A DNA stretch of 64,000 bases from Eremothecium cymbalariae DBVPG#7215 (lineage: Eukaryota; Ascomycota; Saccharomycetes; Saccharomycetales; Saccharomycetaceae), in the NCBI RefSeq assembly GCF_000235365.1, contig NC_016452.1, positions 1,164,001-1,228,000 on the forward strand, given 5' to 3'. A model generated the notes under the pieces. It did not search any database, was not told where the DNA came from, and worked only from the letters and a program-made list of their open reading frames with translations. Position numbers and translations under genes: made by a program. Below, one piece after another: positions 1-9,262 of this stretch. Numbering within the stretch: position 1 is the first letter of the stretch; each line of letters starts with the position of its first letter.

Positions 1-799
1 CCCCCGGTGATGATTCTTGGATCCACTTCTCCACATCCTTTAAGTACTTATTCTCTTGCATTAGATAATCTCTAGGAGTACAGTTCAATAAAACCAGCGA
101 AGGCTTTGCAGTAATGAAATTATGCGAATTTAGAATTTCTACCTGTTCGGCACTCCACTCAGTCTTGAAATGTGCGATTTTCCGACCATCATACATAAAT
201 TCCTCCAAGTCTTCCAAGAATTTCAGCTCTGCAACCATTCTACTGTATTCAAGTGCATTTTTAGCTGTTCGGCTTAGCTTTCTTCCCAGTCTCTCCTTGG
301 CAGCTTCAAGCCATTCCAAATCCTTAAGGACTAATTCATCCTGAACTAGAGACATGTCCCTGACTGGATCAACAGATCCTTCAATATGTGTGATGGTCTC
401 ATTTTGGAACCCACGAATTAGAGAAAATATGCCATCCACATGCCTAATATCGTTTAAAAACCTATTTCCCAGCCCTTCTCCTTGCGAAGCATTCCGTGTC
501 AACCCGGCGATATCATAAACAGTTAGCGTGGCAGGAATTTTCTTCTGTGACTGATATAACTGAAATAGATGATCCAGTTCAGGAGATGGTACAATGACCT
601 TGGCTTCTTCCGGCTCAATTGTTGCGAATGGATAGTTTGCTGGATTGCCTAGCTCCGATCCAGTAATAGCTTGAAAAAAAGTCGACTTACCAACATTTGC
701 CAAACCCACAATGCCACTAGTTAGATTGTTGGAGGGACGGCCAAGCAGATTCTTGCTAGAATACCTTCTGACAACCCATCTTATGAAATGTTTAGCCAT
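1..799 (-). CDS. YLF2: YchF/Obg-like GTPase, mitochondrial type (partial, runs off left edge)
   Basis: P-loop GTPase of the YchF subfamily. The start is the ATG at 799; 266 codons are present and the C-terminus lies beyond the left edge. Residues 32-40 are the P-loop GLANVGKST, followed by the YchF hallmark NYPFATIEPEEA and the switch-II motif DIAGL. The first ~18 residues (MAKHFIRWVVRRYSSKNLL) are basic and lack acidic residues, like a mitochondrial presequence, which the cytosolic paralogue Ola1 lacks. The next gene is OTU2, as in S. cerevisiae (YHL014C-YHL013C), which supports YLF2 over OLA1. The cellular role of YLF2 is poorly known; ribosome association is only inferred from the family. 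The two genes lie on the same strand, 179 bp apart. Confidence 0.87.
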   Translation of the reverse strand, partial: MAKHFIRWVVRRYSSKNLLGRPSNNLTSGIVGLANVGKSTFFQAITGSELGNPANYPFATIEPEEAKVIVPSPELDHLFQLYQSQKKIPATLTVYDIAGLTRNASQGEGLGNRFLNDIRHVDGIFSLIRGFQNETITHIEGSVDPVRDMSLVQDELVLKDLEWLEAAKERLGRKLSRTAKNALEYSRMVAELKFLEDLEEFMYDGRKIAHFKTEWSAEQVEILNSHNFITAKPSLVLLNCTPRDYLMQENKYLKDVEKWIQESSPG

Positions 800-978
800 A
801 CTGTGTGCTCTTTCGTGCCTAAAACTAAAATATCTACTCACCATCATCACAACATTGTGCAGAAAGTTTAGATTTTTCAGCTTTTTGATCCATGCGATGA
901 GCACAATAAACCTATTTATAGATAACTTGTTACATTATTAACACGATAATATAATATAGCCTGGAACCACTTGAAGTA

Positions 979-1932
979 TTAAACATCATGCAGAGAGTTA
1001 TAATGCTCGCCTAACGCATATTTATGTTTGTAGTAGATTATTTTCAACTCGGCGTTCGCCATCTCATGTTCATTGATTTTAAGTGTAGATCCCCCACTAA
1101 TCATCACGCTAATACAGCATCGAAACACATGGCTCAACGCTAGAAGCTCAATTTCACCACCCCAAGTTGCTGTGGTTTCCATCTTTTCAGTATACACTTC
1201 GATATCTGTCGTGGTATCGTTGTCTTCAAACAAATACGGTATAAAGTCATCACGATGTTCACGAACGTAACAACAAGAAAGAGAACGCAGATCGGATATT
1301 CCCAAAGAATCAATGCATTTCGGGCCTTCGTAACTTTCCGGGTAGTAGTATGATACACCACCATCTATATTGTTGTGTCTTATTCTTAGTTGGTCAAGAA
1401 TAGCAGCAAACAGACAATTCCCATCCGGCTGGATTTCTACTTGCGTTAAACCATTCAGCTCGCAAACCTTCTCAAGAACTTCTTCCTCCATCCCCTTCAA
1501 ATCTGGCTGCATGGCTGCTTCCGCCAATGCTTCTTCCCGAATCCTGTCCGCATCCCTCTGTGCCTTGGCCAATCGCTGTTTCCGTCTATTCATACGTTTA
1601 CCAGGCCTCGATTCTACTTCTGTTTCCAATGGCTTAGGTACCGATTCTTCATCATTGCCATTTTTCTCAAGAGACATTTGCTCTAACAACTTCTCAGGTG
1701 TTACCTCTTCTTCCTGCTCGTCTCCATCTCCAGCTATTTCGATACCCTGTGCTATTCTGAACTGCCTCAATTCTTCGACATGTCTTTTCTCTAGTTCACT
1801 CGTTAGTTCTTCGCATCTTGCATTGACCTGCTTGCGAGTCCTCTTAGTACTCTGCTTTTTCAGCCCAGTAATCTGGTTCTGCAAATCCTTCTTCTCCTTC
1901 CTATGACGTGCTGATAATATCTCCTCTTCCAT
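979..1932 (-). CDS. OTU2: OTU-domain cysteine deubiquitinase
   Basis: Predicted ubiquitin-specific cysteine protease of the OTU family, 317 aa (S. cerevisiae Otu2 is about 307). Residues 1-60 are highly charged and probably coiled coil; 60-150 are acidic and Lys/Arg-rich. The OTU domain begins near residue 160, with the catalytic box DGNC at 170-173 (Cys173 the nucleophile) and a candidate catalytic His310 in the C-terminal EHYNSLHDV. The start is the ATG at 1932. The family removes ubiquitin from ribosomal proteins; that role is known for the yeast protein and inferred here. Its neighbour YLF2 confirms the synteny. Confidence 0.93.
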   Translation of the reverse strand: MEEEILSARHRKEKKDLQNQITGLKKQSTKRTRKQVNARCEELTSELEKRHVEELRQFRIAQGIEIAGDGDEQEEEVTPEKLLEQMSLEKNGNDEESVPKPLETEVESRPGKRMNRRKQRLAKAQRDADRIREEALAEAAMQPDLKGMEEEVLEKVCELNGLTQVEIQPDGNCLFAAILDQLRIRHNNIDGGVSYYYPESYEGPKCIDSLGISDLRSLSCCYVREHRDDFIPYLFEDNDTTTDIEVYTEKMETTATWGGEIELLALSHVFRCCISVMISGGSTLKINEHEMANAELKIIYYKHKYALGEHYNSLHDV

Positions 1933-2258
1933 TTCCTCTAATACTGATTCAACTGTGATCTAACAATCCATCAATTCACCATACTATACAATGATAATAA
2001 TATATATAATATAGCTTCATTACCGTACTGCCATTGTATGCAGTGCGAAATTTTCCGAAATTCAGAATTCAAGAATGGCCAAGCTACAATGTGTTCCTAC
2101 ATAGAACAAAACCATCAACATAAAAGGTAGAAGAAATGGCCAATTGAAAGGCCTGATGCATGGTATTACACTTTGGTGCACTTCACTCTACCCGGGTACT
2201 GTGCGATATAGCAGAGCACAACATACATAGAATACATACATAGAATACAGAAAAAAAG
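1933..2258. other. Intergenic: OTU2 promoter and 3' flank of tRNA-iMet
   Basis: AT-rich DNA with a TATA-like run near 2000. Near 2223-2249 an imperfect 13-bp unit (catacatagaata) occurs twice. A T7 tract on the minus strand (2251-2257) directly follows the tRNA 3' end and should terminate RNA polymerase III. No gene is seen. Confidence 0.6.
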
Positions 2259-2330
2259 TAGCGTCGCCTGGTTTCGATCCAGGGACATCAGGGTTATGAG
2301 CCCTGCGCGCTTCCGCTGCGCCACGACGCT
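2259..2330 (-). tRNA. Initiator tRNA-Met (CAU)
   Basis: A 72-nt intron-less tRNA on the minus strand. The anticodon is CAT within the loop CTCATAA, flanked by the CAGGG/CCCTG stem. It is the initiator, not the elongator: it has the A1:U72 pair, three G:C pairs closing the anticodon stem, and the eukaryotic initiator loop ATCGAAA (A54, A60) in place of TTC. The T stem is CCTGG/CCAGG, so position 64 (window 2268) is G paired with C50; S. cerevisiae has A64 there. That residue is the target of RIT1, encoded at 55438-56880. A T7 terminator follows at 2251-2257. Confidence 0.97.
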
Positions 2331-2579
2331 CCTAATTGTTGTAATCGATCTCAATCTAAAACGTGATGCACTATTCTGATCACGTGCCACAGATGTTGAT
2401 GTGTGGGTGGTGGATGTTCGCTGGCAGGTCTGGAGAAAAACTGTGAATTACCGGATTAATCTTTTGATATAGATAATAGGAGCCTGCAGTTAGAACAACA
2501 AAAGTATTACAAGACAGCTATTTTGCACCAGGTGGAGGTGAAGCAAGTGTTTGAACCAAGTAGATAGAGCCAAACAAAT

Positions 2580-4340
2580 ATGTTTAAACAAGGCACGCCG
2601 GCAATTGCTGCGTCTGAGTCGCCTTCGCTGCAGAATGAACAGCAGGTAGAACAACCAACTATGTTCCAAACGATTGTTCCGACGCCTATAAGTGTACCTA
2701 GAGATCTTTCTAGTGGAGTTGGATCTAAGTCAGGTCCGGTGTTACAACATGCACTTGCAGGTTTGACGGTATACCAGAATTTGCCAAGCGGATCTATGAT
2801 TGGGGTGGATGATATTACTAGGATGAAGATGGCACTGATGAGTGGTGTTAACGAGGAAGTGACGTGGAGTTTGAAGAAGTATCTGGTTTACAGTAATAAG
2901 GCACCGTATATGGTGTCATTGAAGATGAATAAGGATCTTGTGGACATATTTAATACATTTGTGGTTGCGATGGCACCTATATTGGGTCGGTTTGAGTGGC
3001 CTTTGGTGGAGGCGGATTTTTATCAGTTTGAAAAGGGCCTCAATGCGATTTTAATCTTGAGGAATTTGGCACAGGACTCAGATTCAACGCAGGTGCTCGC
3101 TACGAACGATACCCTGAAGTCGTTTTTGCTTTGCGTACTTCACTGGTGTAACAAGTTTCATCAGTCGAAGCATGTGATGTACCAAGAGAATGCGTCGTTG
3201 TTTATGGAGCTGATCAACTACGTGCTTGACTTACTCGAAGCAATCTCTTCATATATTGCTCCTGCCAAGAAGGATGATCCCTTTTTTCAAAATCTGGTGT
3301 CTATCCTTCGGATTACCAATGATAGATACCAGGTCATTTCAATTTTGAGATCGTTATCCAGGTTGCTGGTTCGCTCGAAAGCTGACCAGGAAAGTGCGGC
3401 AGACAATTTGGATGATGAAATTTTGAACGAGATTGTATCATATTTGTTGGTGGATTGCGACAACGAACTTGTTATGGCGTCGTTAGATTTCTTGTACCAA
3501 TATATTTTGCCAGGTAACGAGAGAATTACAACTCTGCTTTCCAATCCAGAAAGGAATTCTGTGTTAACTACAATTTTACCTAGCCTTTTGACATACAATG
3601 TTGAACTTCCAGACTATGATTATTTGTCGAAGGTAGAGATAAAGTTGGTTAGAAGGGTAAAACCAAAACCTCCCACGCATGTTCCTACTTTACAGCCTGA
3701 TCTTTTTCAAAAGCTGCTCGAGTTGAACGAGCCAATGAGGTCTACTGCTTGGTTGAGGTGTTGCTTTGAGTCTGCGGCGGAATCCGAGGTAACCCAGATA
3801 TCTCTGTGGAAAAGCTACGAACATATTTTCAGTGAACCGGTAAAACAGTCAGGTAGAAGGTTGCTTCCAGCTGTAGAATTTATTAAGAATGTATCAAATG
3901 CCTTCATGGGGGCTGCTGCCATGGTTGTTACCGATTCGGTAACAGCGCAGAAAAGATTTGTGATAAAAGGCATTCAGCCCAAATTGAAAGCAATTAGTAT
4001 AGCAGATGGAGAGGCCGCTGCATTGGCTGCTACAAATTCCTCCTCGTCAGGTTCGAGCAATGGTTCTGGTACAGGAGATAACAGAAACTCTGACTTTGAA
4101 GAGCCTTTGAAAAATTCTGAAGCTAAACAAATCGTGTTACCTAGGCTGAAATTTCCTTCCAAATTATCCGATGTCTCAAAAGCTAGTGCCACATTTTTGT
4201 GCTTATTATCTAACGATACACATGGTCTTGGTTTAAAATTCTGTAATGCCGTAAAGCCAATTATCATGCACACTTTAGCTGATGTTCCGCCATTGAACGC
4301 GGTGTTAAATGAATTCATGGATAATATCCCTACACTATAG
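2580..4340 (+). CDS. RSC9: RSC chromatin-remodelling complex subunit Rsc9
   Basis: Subunit of the nuclear RSC nucleosome-remodelling complex, 586 aa (S. cerevisiae 581). The N-terminal ~60 residues are Ser/Pro/Gln-rich and disordered. An alpha-helical armadillo-like body follows. Residues ~380-415 hold the conserved block with LNEPMRSTAWLRCC and ISLWKSYEHIF, related to RFX-type winged-helix DNA-binding segments. A Ser/Gly/Asn-rich linker lies near 480-505. The start is the ATG at 2580. It lies 249 bp downstream of the divergently oriented initiator tRNA and converges on RPM2. In S. cerevisiae RSC9 faces ERG13 directly; here RPM2 sits between them. Confidence 0.92.
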   Translation: MFKQGTPAIAASESPSLQNEQQVEQPTMFQTIVPTPISVPRDLSSGVGSKSGPVLQHALAGLTVYQNLPSGSMIGVDDITRMKMALMSGVNEEVTWSLKKYLVYSNKAPYMVSLKMNKDLVDIFNTFVVAMAPILGRFEWPLVEADFYQFEKGLNAILILRNLAQDSDSTQVLATNDTLKSFLLCVLHWCNKFHQSKHVMYQENASLFMELINYVLDLLEAISSYIAPAKKDDPFFQNLVSILRITNDRYQVISILRSLSRLLVRSKADQESAADNLDDEILNEIVSYLLVDCDNELVMASLDFLYQYILPGNERITTLLSNPERNSVLTTILPSLLTYNVELPDYDYLSKVEIKLVRRVKPKPPTHVPTLQPDLFQKLLELNEPMRSTAWLRCCFESAAESEVTQISLWKSYEHIFSEPVKQSGRRLLPAVEFIKNVSNAFMGAAAMVVTDSVTAQKRFVIKGIQPKLKAISIADGEAAALAATNSSSSGSSNGSGTGDNRNSDFEEPLKNSEAKQIVLPRLKFPSKLSDVSKASATFLCLLSNDTHGLGLKFCNAVKPIIMHTLADVPPLNAVLNEFMDNIPTL

Positions 4341-4663
4341 TCTAGTATAATTATATTGGTAAGTGATTGTAGTAGGAAAATTATACATGTATAGAGTATT
4401 TGTAGTAATGTCTTATATTAATGAAAGATCATGATACTACGTGGCTCAGAGGCCTGGTAGGTGGCAATATGACTGTTGCTGTGAGGATCGTTAAGAAGTT
4501 AAAATGCGAATGCCCTACGATGACTTGACATCACAATAAAGGGAACTAAACTAAATAATCATGAAGCTCATTAAATAACTATTCTAGTATATATATAAAA
4601 ATACTTTAGATACATGTGTGAAGTTGCTACAGAACAAACTTTGGGAATAACAACAAATATTCT
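4341..4663. other. Convergent 3' intergenic region of RSC9 and RPM2
   Basis: AT-rich 3' flanks, including a TATATATAAAAATA stretch near 4590 that could serve in 3'-end formation. No reading frame or RNA gene is recognised. Confidence 0.5.
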
Positions 4664-7600
4664 TTACAGCTTGGCCATTCCAGACAACGGATTCACTTCG
4701 TTAATGGAAAAAACACCATTCAGTACACTTTGAAACTTGTGGACTTTTTCTAAATGTTCTATTTTGCCCTCTGACTCATAAAATCGACCAATATCTTCGA
4801 TAATCTCATATATCATTTCTTTATCAAAATGAAGAGATAGCCCATCGGAAATGTACAATACTTTAGAAGTAGGATTTAAGTAAAACAGCTCTACGATATT
4901 GTTGAATAAAGTGTCAATGGCATCAGGAACAGCCTTCTTCCAGATAACAAATAGTTGAGAAAAATCTCCCTTCGTAACTACGTTCAATTTCAAAAAGTAT
5001 CTGAATCTAATATAGTTGTCCAACTTGATGACAAACTTATCACGAACGCTCTGTGCACTGCAATCAATGAACTGTAACGCATCATATAGGTTGTTCAACA
5101 TTTGCTCTGTAAGCTCTAGATTAACAGCCTTGTCCAAGTTGGACATTTCACGAAAATGCAATAGTCTAGTATCAAGCAACTTTCTATAAAAGGAGATCAT
5201 CTCATGGAAATTTTCATATGTAGTCAATGAGTTAGCCAATTGCAAGGTATCATCCACTTCAGCCACACAGGTAACGTTGCCTTGAAAAGACTTCAAAAAC
5301 AATGCAAATGTATACAATGCTTTAGTTCTCATAGTTGGCTCCTCGGTCGCTTCATTAATATAATCCAGAGCTTTCTGAATCCTACCCTTGGTTATTAAAT
5401 ATTCAGAATGAATTGCAACACCTTCTGGTCCCAAAAAGTCCTTAAACTTATTGCGTAACGTTTTGTAATCTTCAAAGGAGTTCGACCTAATGCTAGCTTT
5501 TAAGACTATACTAGTCAACAAACAAGGTACGACTGTGTTGTATTTCAATATAGAACTGTATTCCTTTAATGAAAACAACTTGGAAAATATGTGCTCTATG
5601 GTACCTTTGTACTTAGCCTGAAGAGCAATGCTGCAGAATTGTTCTGGGAATCCAATCTTCGAAATGAAGTCAAGTATATTCGACTTTTTAGCCAACTTTG
5701 TTAGAGATGAATCTGTGAGGTGGGGTAAAATATCTGTCTTAAATAACGGATGATTCAGTAATATCTCTTCTTGATTGGACTTTAATATTGATTGCCCTAT
5801 ATTTTCAATGATACCAGCCAGTGATTTTTCATCCTTTGGACAAAGTTCCATGCATTTCGTAATAATATCTGAATTCACAAACCTCACTTTAACTAATGAT
5901 TCGTAAGTCGCAAAATCAAAACAATAGCCATCTCCAGACAATCGTACGAATTCCTTAATGCCAGTATTCGGTGATCCAAAAATTAGAGTAGATAGATCCA
6001 ATGGATACGATTTATCCCATTCACCAGGATGACTGAAGTAGTTTTGAACTTCTTGAGGAAGATCAGTGATTTTAACAGCCTGCGCAACATTAGGAGAGCA
6101 TTTTAGGGCATCCAAATGTATCTTCCTGTAATTGGTAGCTAACTTAGCAAATTTTTCTGTGAGTTTATCCTTAAAATCCTTTAAAGATGAATTTTCAATA
6201 GAAATTTGTGCCGATTCCGGGTCATAAAAACGTGTAATCAATAAAGCATGCAATTCGAGGTTATGACGGTATGTTTCTATGTGTTGAGGTGATCTCCATA
6301 GAGCTTCAAAACAGCGTATTAAACCTGCATAATTTATCACATTGTGTTCAGCAACGTCAAAGGATTTGCAAAAGCCATGGAAAAACTCGGCATCAGCGGC
6401 CTTTTTCAACATCTTCTGAGACTGAAAATTATCTAACAATGCATTTAGGAACTCAAATTGATCTCTTGCAGAGGATGCTAACAACAGTTTACCGTGAGAT
6501 TTGACAAATCTTAATAAATAGTCATCAGGACATTTGATGTAACGGAGGTATCTGAATATTGAAGGGTAAGCATCTGGTTCAAACTTAATATTTTTAACGA
6601 TGGATTCTTCAAGTAATTTCATGATCATTTCGTCATCTTTCATGTTCAATGCCGTATGCAGTGTAGAACTGTGGACAGATTTGACGTGGAAAGGGTACAA
6701 CAAGTAATCCTTCAAATACGGCCTGTCCACCATAAGTGAGGGTTTCATGGCAAAAATATAATTGTAAAGCTTTCTTGCAGTATTCCAATCACGAAAGCTA
6801 TTGAACAACAGCGAAACGTAGAAATCGTATAAAAATTCTGGAACCCACTTTAGTTTACTAAATTCAAACCATAACTGGAACGCCTTGGCTGGATCAGACT
6901 TGCTAACAGATATTAAAAAGTTAGACAGCAGCAAAGAAATATTTTTGCCGAGACCATCTGATTCTCTCACCTCAGTCAGCATTTTATCTAACAGCTTAAC
7001 TGCAAGTTTAAGTGAACCAGTCTCCACAAGCCCCGATAGGACCATGCTATAAACCTCATATTTGTGAGCCTGCAAGATCGGCTTCGAGATTGCATTTTTC
7101 CTAAACTCCTCATACAGAGATTTCACAGCTTCATTGTCATTTGTGAGCTTGGCGTAACCTAGCATCGCAATATAAAAAAATTCCGTCTTGTAATACTGTT
7201 CACAACTATCCACATAGCTCTTAACAAAGCTATATTTAACATGCCCCGGATAGAAGTTGATTGCAAGTAATAGGCGATCCAGTATTTCTTGCTTGAAGGA
7301 ACGAGTTCTTTTCAAATTTGAAGCAAAGAACAAATCCAAACCTATTTTGAAGAAATCTTGCCCGTTCTGATTATTATTCTTATACGCCGTAATCGAACCT
7401 TGTAGAAGCGCCCCGATAATTATTGTATATATCTCATCTGTCGGCTTCAATTTGTTAGAGATGAGGTCCTGATAACAACTCAATAATTGGAACATCTTAT
7501 TATCCAGGTCATCAGAGTCTAATTCACGAAGATGAATGGATCTCATAATCTGGGCAAACGTCTCCACCGGAGGCAGTATCCCATTCCGCTTCAACGCCTG

Positions 7601-8263
7601 GTAGATAGCGTTAACCCTGTTATAGTCCTTTATTTGTACACAACGCTCTATCTCTTTAATATTGGTTTGTAAAAACGTTTCTGAATTCAAACATGACTCC
7701 GTGTCCGGTTCCCATGCTGAAACGTAATACTGCTCCTCCAATCTAAGACTACCATCCGCATTCTTCTGCTGCTGCACTGTATCCCGTTGGACCCCCACAG
7801 TGGCTAGTGTCGAAGTCGTGTAATAATTCTTCGATAGAGCTTCATTGATCACCTGATTGTTCCTAATGGGCGTCGACAAAAAGGGATAAGAATCCGACTT
7901 CCTCCTTGTTCGCAGTGCAGCAGTCGTATACCTCCCAGGAACCACCCCTATAGCATCATCCAAAACAGCATCCTCTTCCTTCCTCCCCGGTGGCACCTGC
8001 TCCACCCCACTCTGATAACACGGCCCATCCGAATACGCATCAAGCACATTTTCCACATTACTATAGTTAACATTGGCCACCACAACAGGATGCGGATTCA
8101 CATGACAAACAAAAGACTGCGGAATAGCTGTATCCAAACTCACCAACCCTTGATTATGCCTCAAGTATTGATAAGAGCTATCAAAAAATGACGTCGCTGA
8201 CTTTTGCGCTGCCGAGTGATAGCCCTTCGAATACAACTTATACTTGAACGACTTGAAAGCCAT
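4664..8263 (-). CDS. RPM2: Mitochondrial RNase P protein subunit Rpm2
   Basis: Protein component of mitochondrial RNase P, needed for 5' processing of mitochondrial tRNAs; the family also has roles in mitochondrial import and nuclear transcription. The start chosen is the ATG at 8263, giving 1199 aa (S. cerevisiae 1202). The open frame extends to 8290 only through a TTG codon. The N-terminus MAFKSFKYKLYSKGYHSAAQ is a basic, hydroxylated mitochondrial presequence that strongly resembles the yeast protein, as does the following TSFFDSSYQYLRHNQGL. The rest is helical and PPR-like, e.g. the degenerate repeats near residues 230-500. The ~1-kb upstream region is unusually GC-rich and has a perfect 12-bp hairpin. 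Confidence 0.93.
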   Translation of the reverse strand: MAFKSFKYKLYSKGYHSAAQKSATSFFDSSYQYLRHNQGLVSLDTAIPQSFVCHVNPHPVVVANVNYSNVENVLDAYSDGPCYQSGVEQVPPGRKEEDAVLDDAIGVVPGRYTTAALRTRRKSDSYPFLSTPIRNNQVINEALSKNYYTTSTLATVGVQRDTVQQQKNADGSLRLEEQYYVSAWEPDTESCLNSETFLQTNIKEIERCVQIKDYNRVNAIYQALKRNGILPPVETFAQIMRSIHLRELDSDDLDNKMFQLLSCYQDLISNKLKPTDEIYTIIIGALLQGSITAYKNNNQNGQDFFKIGLDLFFASNLKRTRSFKQEILDRLLLAINFYPGHVKYSFVKSYVDSCEQYYKTEFFYIAMLGYAKLTNDNEAVKSLYEEFRKNAISKPILQAHKYEVYSMVLSGLVETGSLKLAVKLLDKMLTEVRESDGLGKNISLLLSNFLISVSKSDPAKAFQLWFEFSKLKWVPEFLYDFYVSLLFNSFRDWNTARKLYNYIFAMKPSLMVDRPYLKDYLLYPFHVKSVHSSTLHTALNMKDDEMIMKLLEESIVKNIKFEPDAYPSIFRYLRYIKCPDDYLLRFVKSHGKLLLASSARDQFEFLNALLDNFQSQKMLKKAADAEFFHGFCKSFDVAEHNVINYAGLIRCFEALWRSPQHIETYRHNLELHALLITRFYDPESAQISIENSSLKDFKDKLTEKFAKLATNYRKIHLDALKCSPNVAQAVKITDLPQEVQNYFSHPGEWDKSYPLDLSTLIFGSPNTGIKEFVRLSGDGYCFDFATYESLVKVRFVNSDIITKCMELCPKDEKSLAGIIENIGQSILKSNQEEILLNHPLFKTDILPHLTDSSLTKLAKKSNILDFISKIGFPEQFCSIALQAKYKGTIEHIFSKLFSLKEYSSILKYNTVVPCLLTSIVLKASIRSNSFEDYKTLRNKFKDFLGPEGVAIHSEYLITKGRIQKALDYINEATEEPTMRTKALYTFALFLKSFQGNVTCVAEVDDTLQLANSLTTYENFHEMISFYRKLLDTRLLHFREMSNLDKAVNLELTEQMLNNLYDALQFIDCSAQSVRDKFVIKLDNYIRFRYFLKLNVVTKGDFSQLFVIWKKAVPDAIDTLFNNIVELFYLNPTSKVLYISDGLSLHFDKEMIYEIIEDIGRFYESEGKIEHLEKVHKFQSVLNGVFSINEVNPLSGMAKL

Positions 8264-9262
8264 ATTTTCCGATCTTTTTCCTTCCTTCAAGCACTATTAC
8301 TATCGTTATAGACCTCCCACCCGTATTACCTAACCTTCTTGAATATACTTAACTCTCCAATGGCTTTTCAAAACTCTGAGAGTAAAGACTTTTAACACTG
8401 TAATATACTATTATACTTGTCGATGCCTTTATATTTTTTAACTGAAAAATCACTAAAAAAGGAACGGAACTTCTCTCTTTTTGAAGCCTTTTCCTAACAC
8501 ACAGACAAATTCCCTGACTATTAAATACACAAACACACACTATATCTAGCTTCTGATAATCCAAACCACCACTCTTGCGAAGATAAGTAGCTACGTAGCA
8601 TCCTGAAAGTCTGCATAAACCAAGCCATATTTAAGACCAATCCAAGCCAAATCCGAAAAAACACCGCTCTTTCGTCGCATCAAAACGGGCAGGACGGGGT
8701 GATTCGAGCACAGAAACGGCCGTGGAACAGATCCATCGGATTCGATCGTTATCAACGAAACACAGAGTTCTGTCCTGCACGGTGCCGGAACTGGTGCTGG
8801 CCAATCAGAACACAGCATTTTCCGGTGCAAGATGGATCAGCCTTACTAAGAGCTGACCCAGCGCCTAAGCCAGGGGCTACGTCCGGCGCTAGCGCCTAAC
8901 GGGGGCTGGGGATGATCTCTCGGGGATGCCTGGCGCCCGGCGTCAGCCGGGCGCCAGCGTGGGCTGAGGCGTGGACTCGGGCAGCGCCCCAGGGCGGAGC
9001 GGAGGGGCAGCAGAATAATATCATTACACAGAAATAGATAGAACGGTGCTGGCCTATCGAGGATGCGTATACTCTTGCGGAGCCAGTGTCAGTGCTATTT
9101 ATTATATAGGCATTGAAAAAATATATTCTTATATTCAGAATCCTTAGCGATCCACAATAAAATGGGGGAGTGCGTGTGTGTGATAGATAATAGGAGTTTA
9201 ATTTTTTAAGTTTTATTTTAATAAAAGCAGAAGATTGCAGGTGATGGGATTAGTGGGTGGGT
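8264..9262. promoter_or_regulatory. RPM2 upstream region with a GC-rich island
   Basis: Nearly 1 kb between the RPM2 start and the ERG13 3' end. The stretch 8690-9010 is clearly GC-rich compared with the AT-rich flanks. It holds a CCAAT box (TGGCCAATCAG near 8799), which would suit Hap2/3/4/5 control of a mitochondrial gene, and the hairpin at 8930-8957. On the RPM2 strand TAAATATGG near 8630 could be a TATA element. No RNA polymerase III boxes or known ncRNA signature are seen. Confidence 0.5.
8930..8957. repeat. Perfect GC-rich inverted repeat (12-bp stem, 4-nt loop)
   Basis: The left arm CTGGCGCCCGGC (8930-8941) and the right arm GCCGGGCGCCAG (8946-8957) are exact reverse complements around the loop GTCA. 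This would form a very stable hairpin in DNA or RNA. It lies 667 bp upstream of the RPM2 start. Confidence 0.9.

Noticed and set aside
2040..2060. TTTTCCGAAATTC resembling CDEIII
   Set aside because: No CACGTG at the right distance and no AT-rich CDEII; common octamer-level match.
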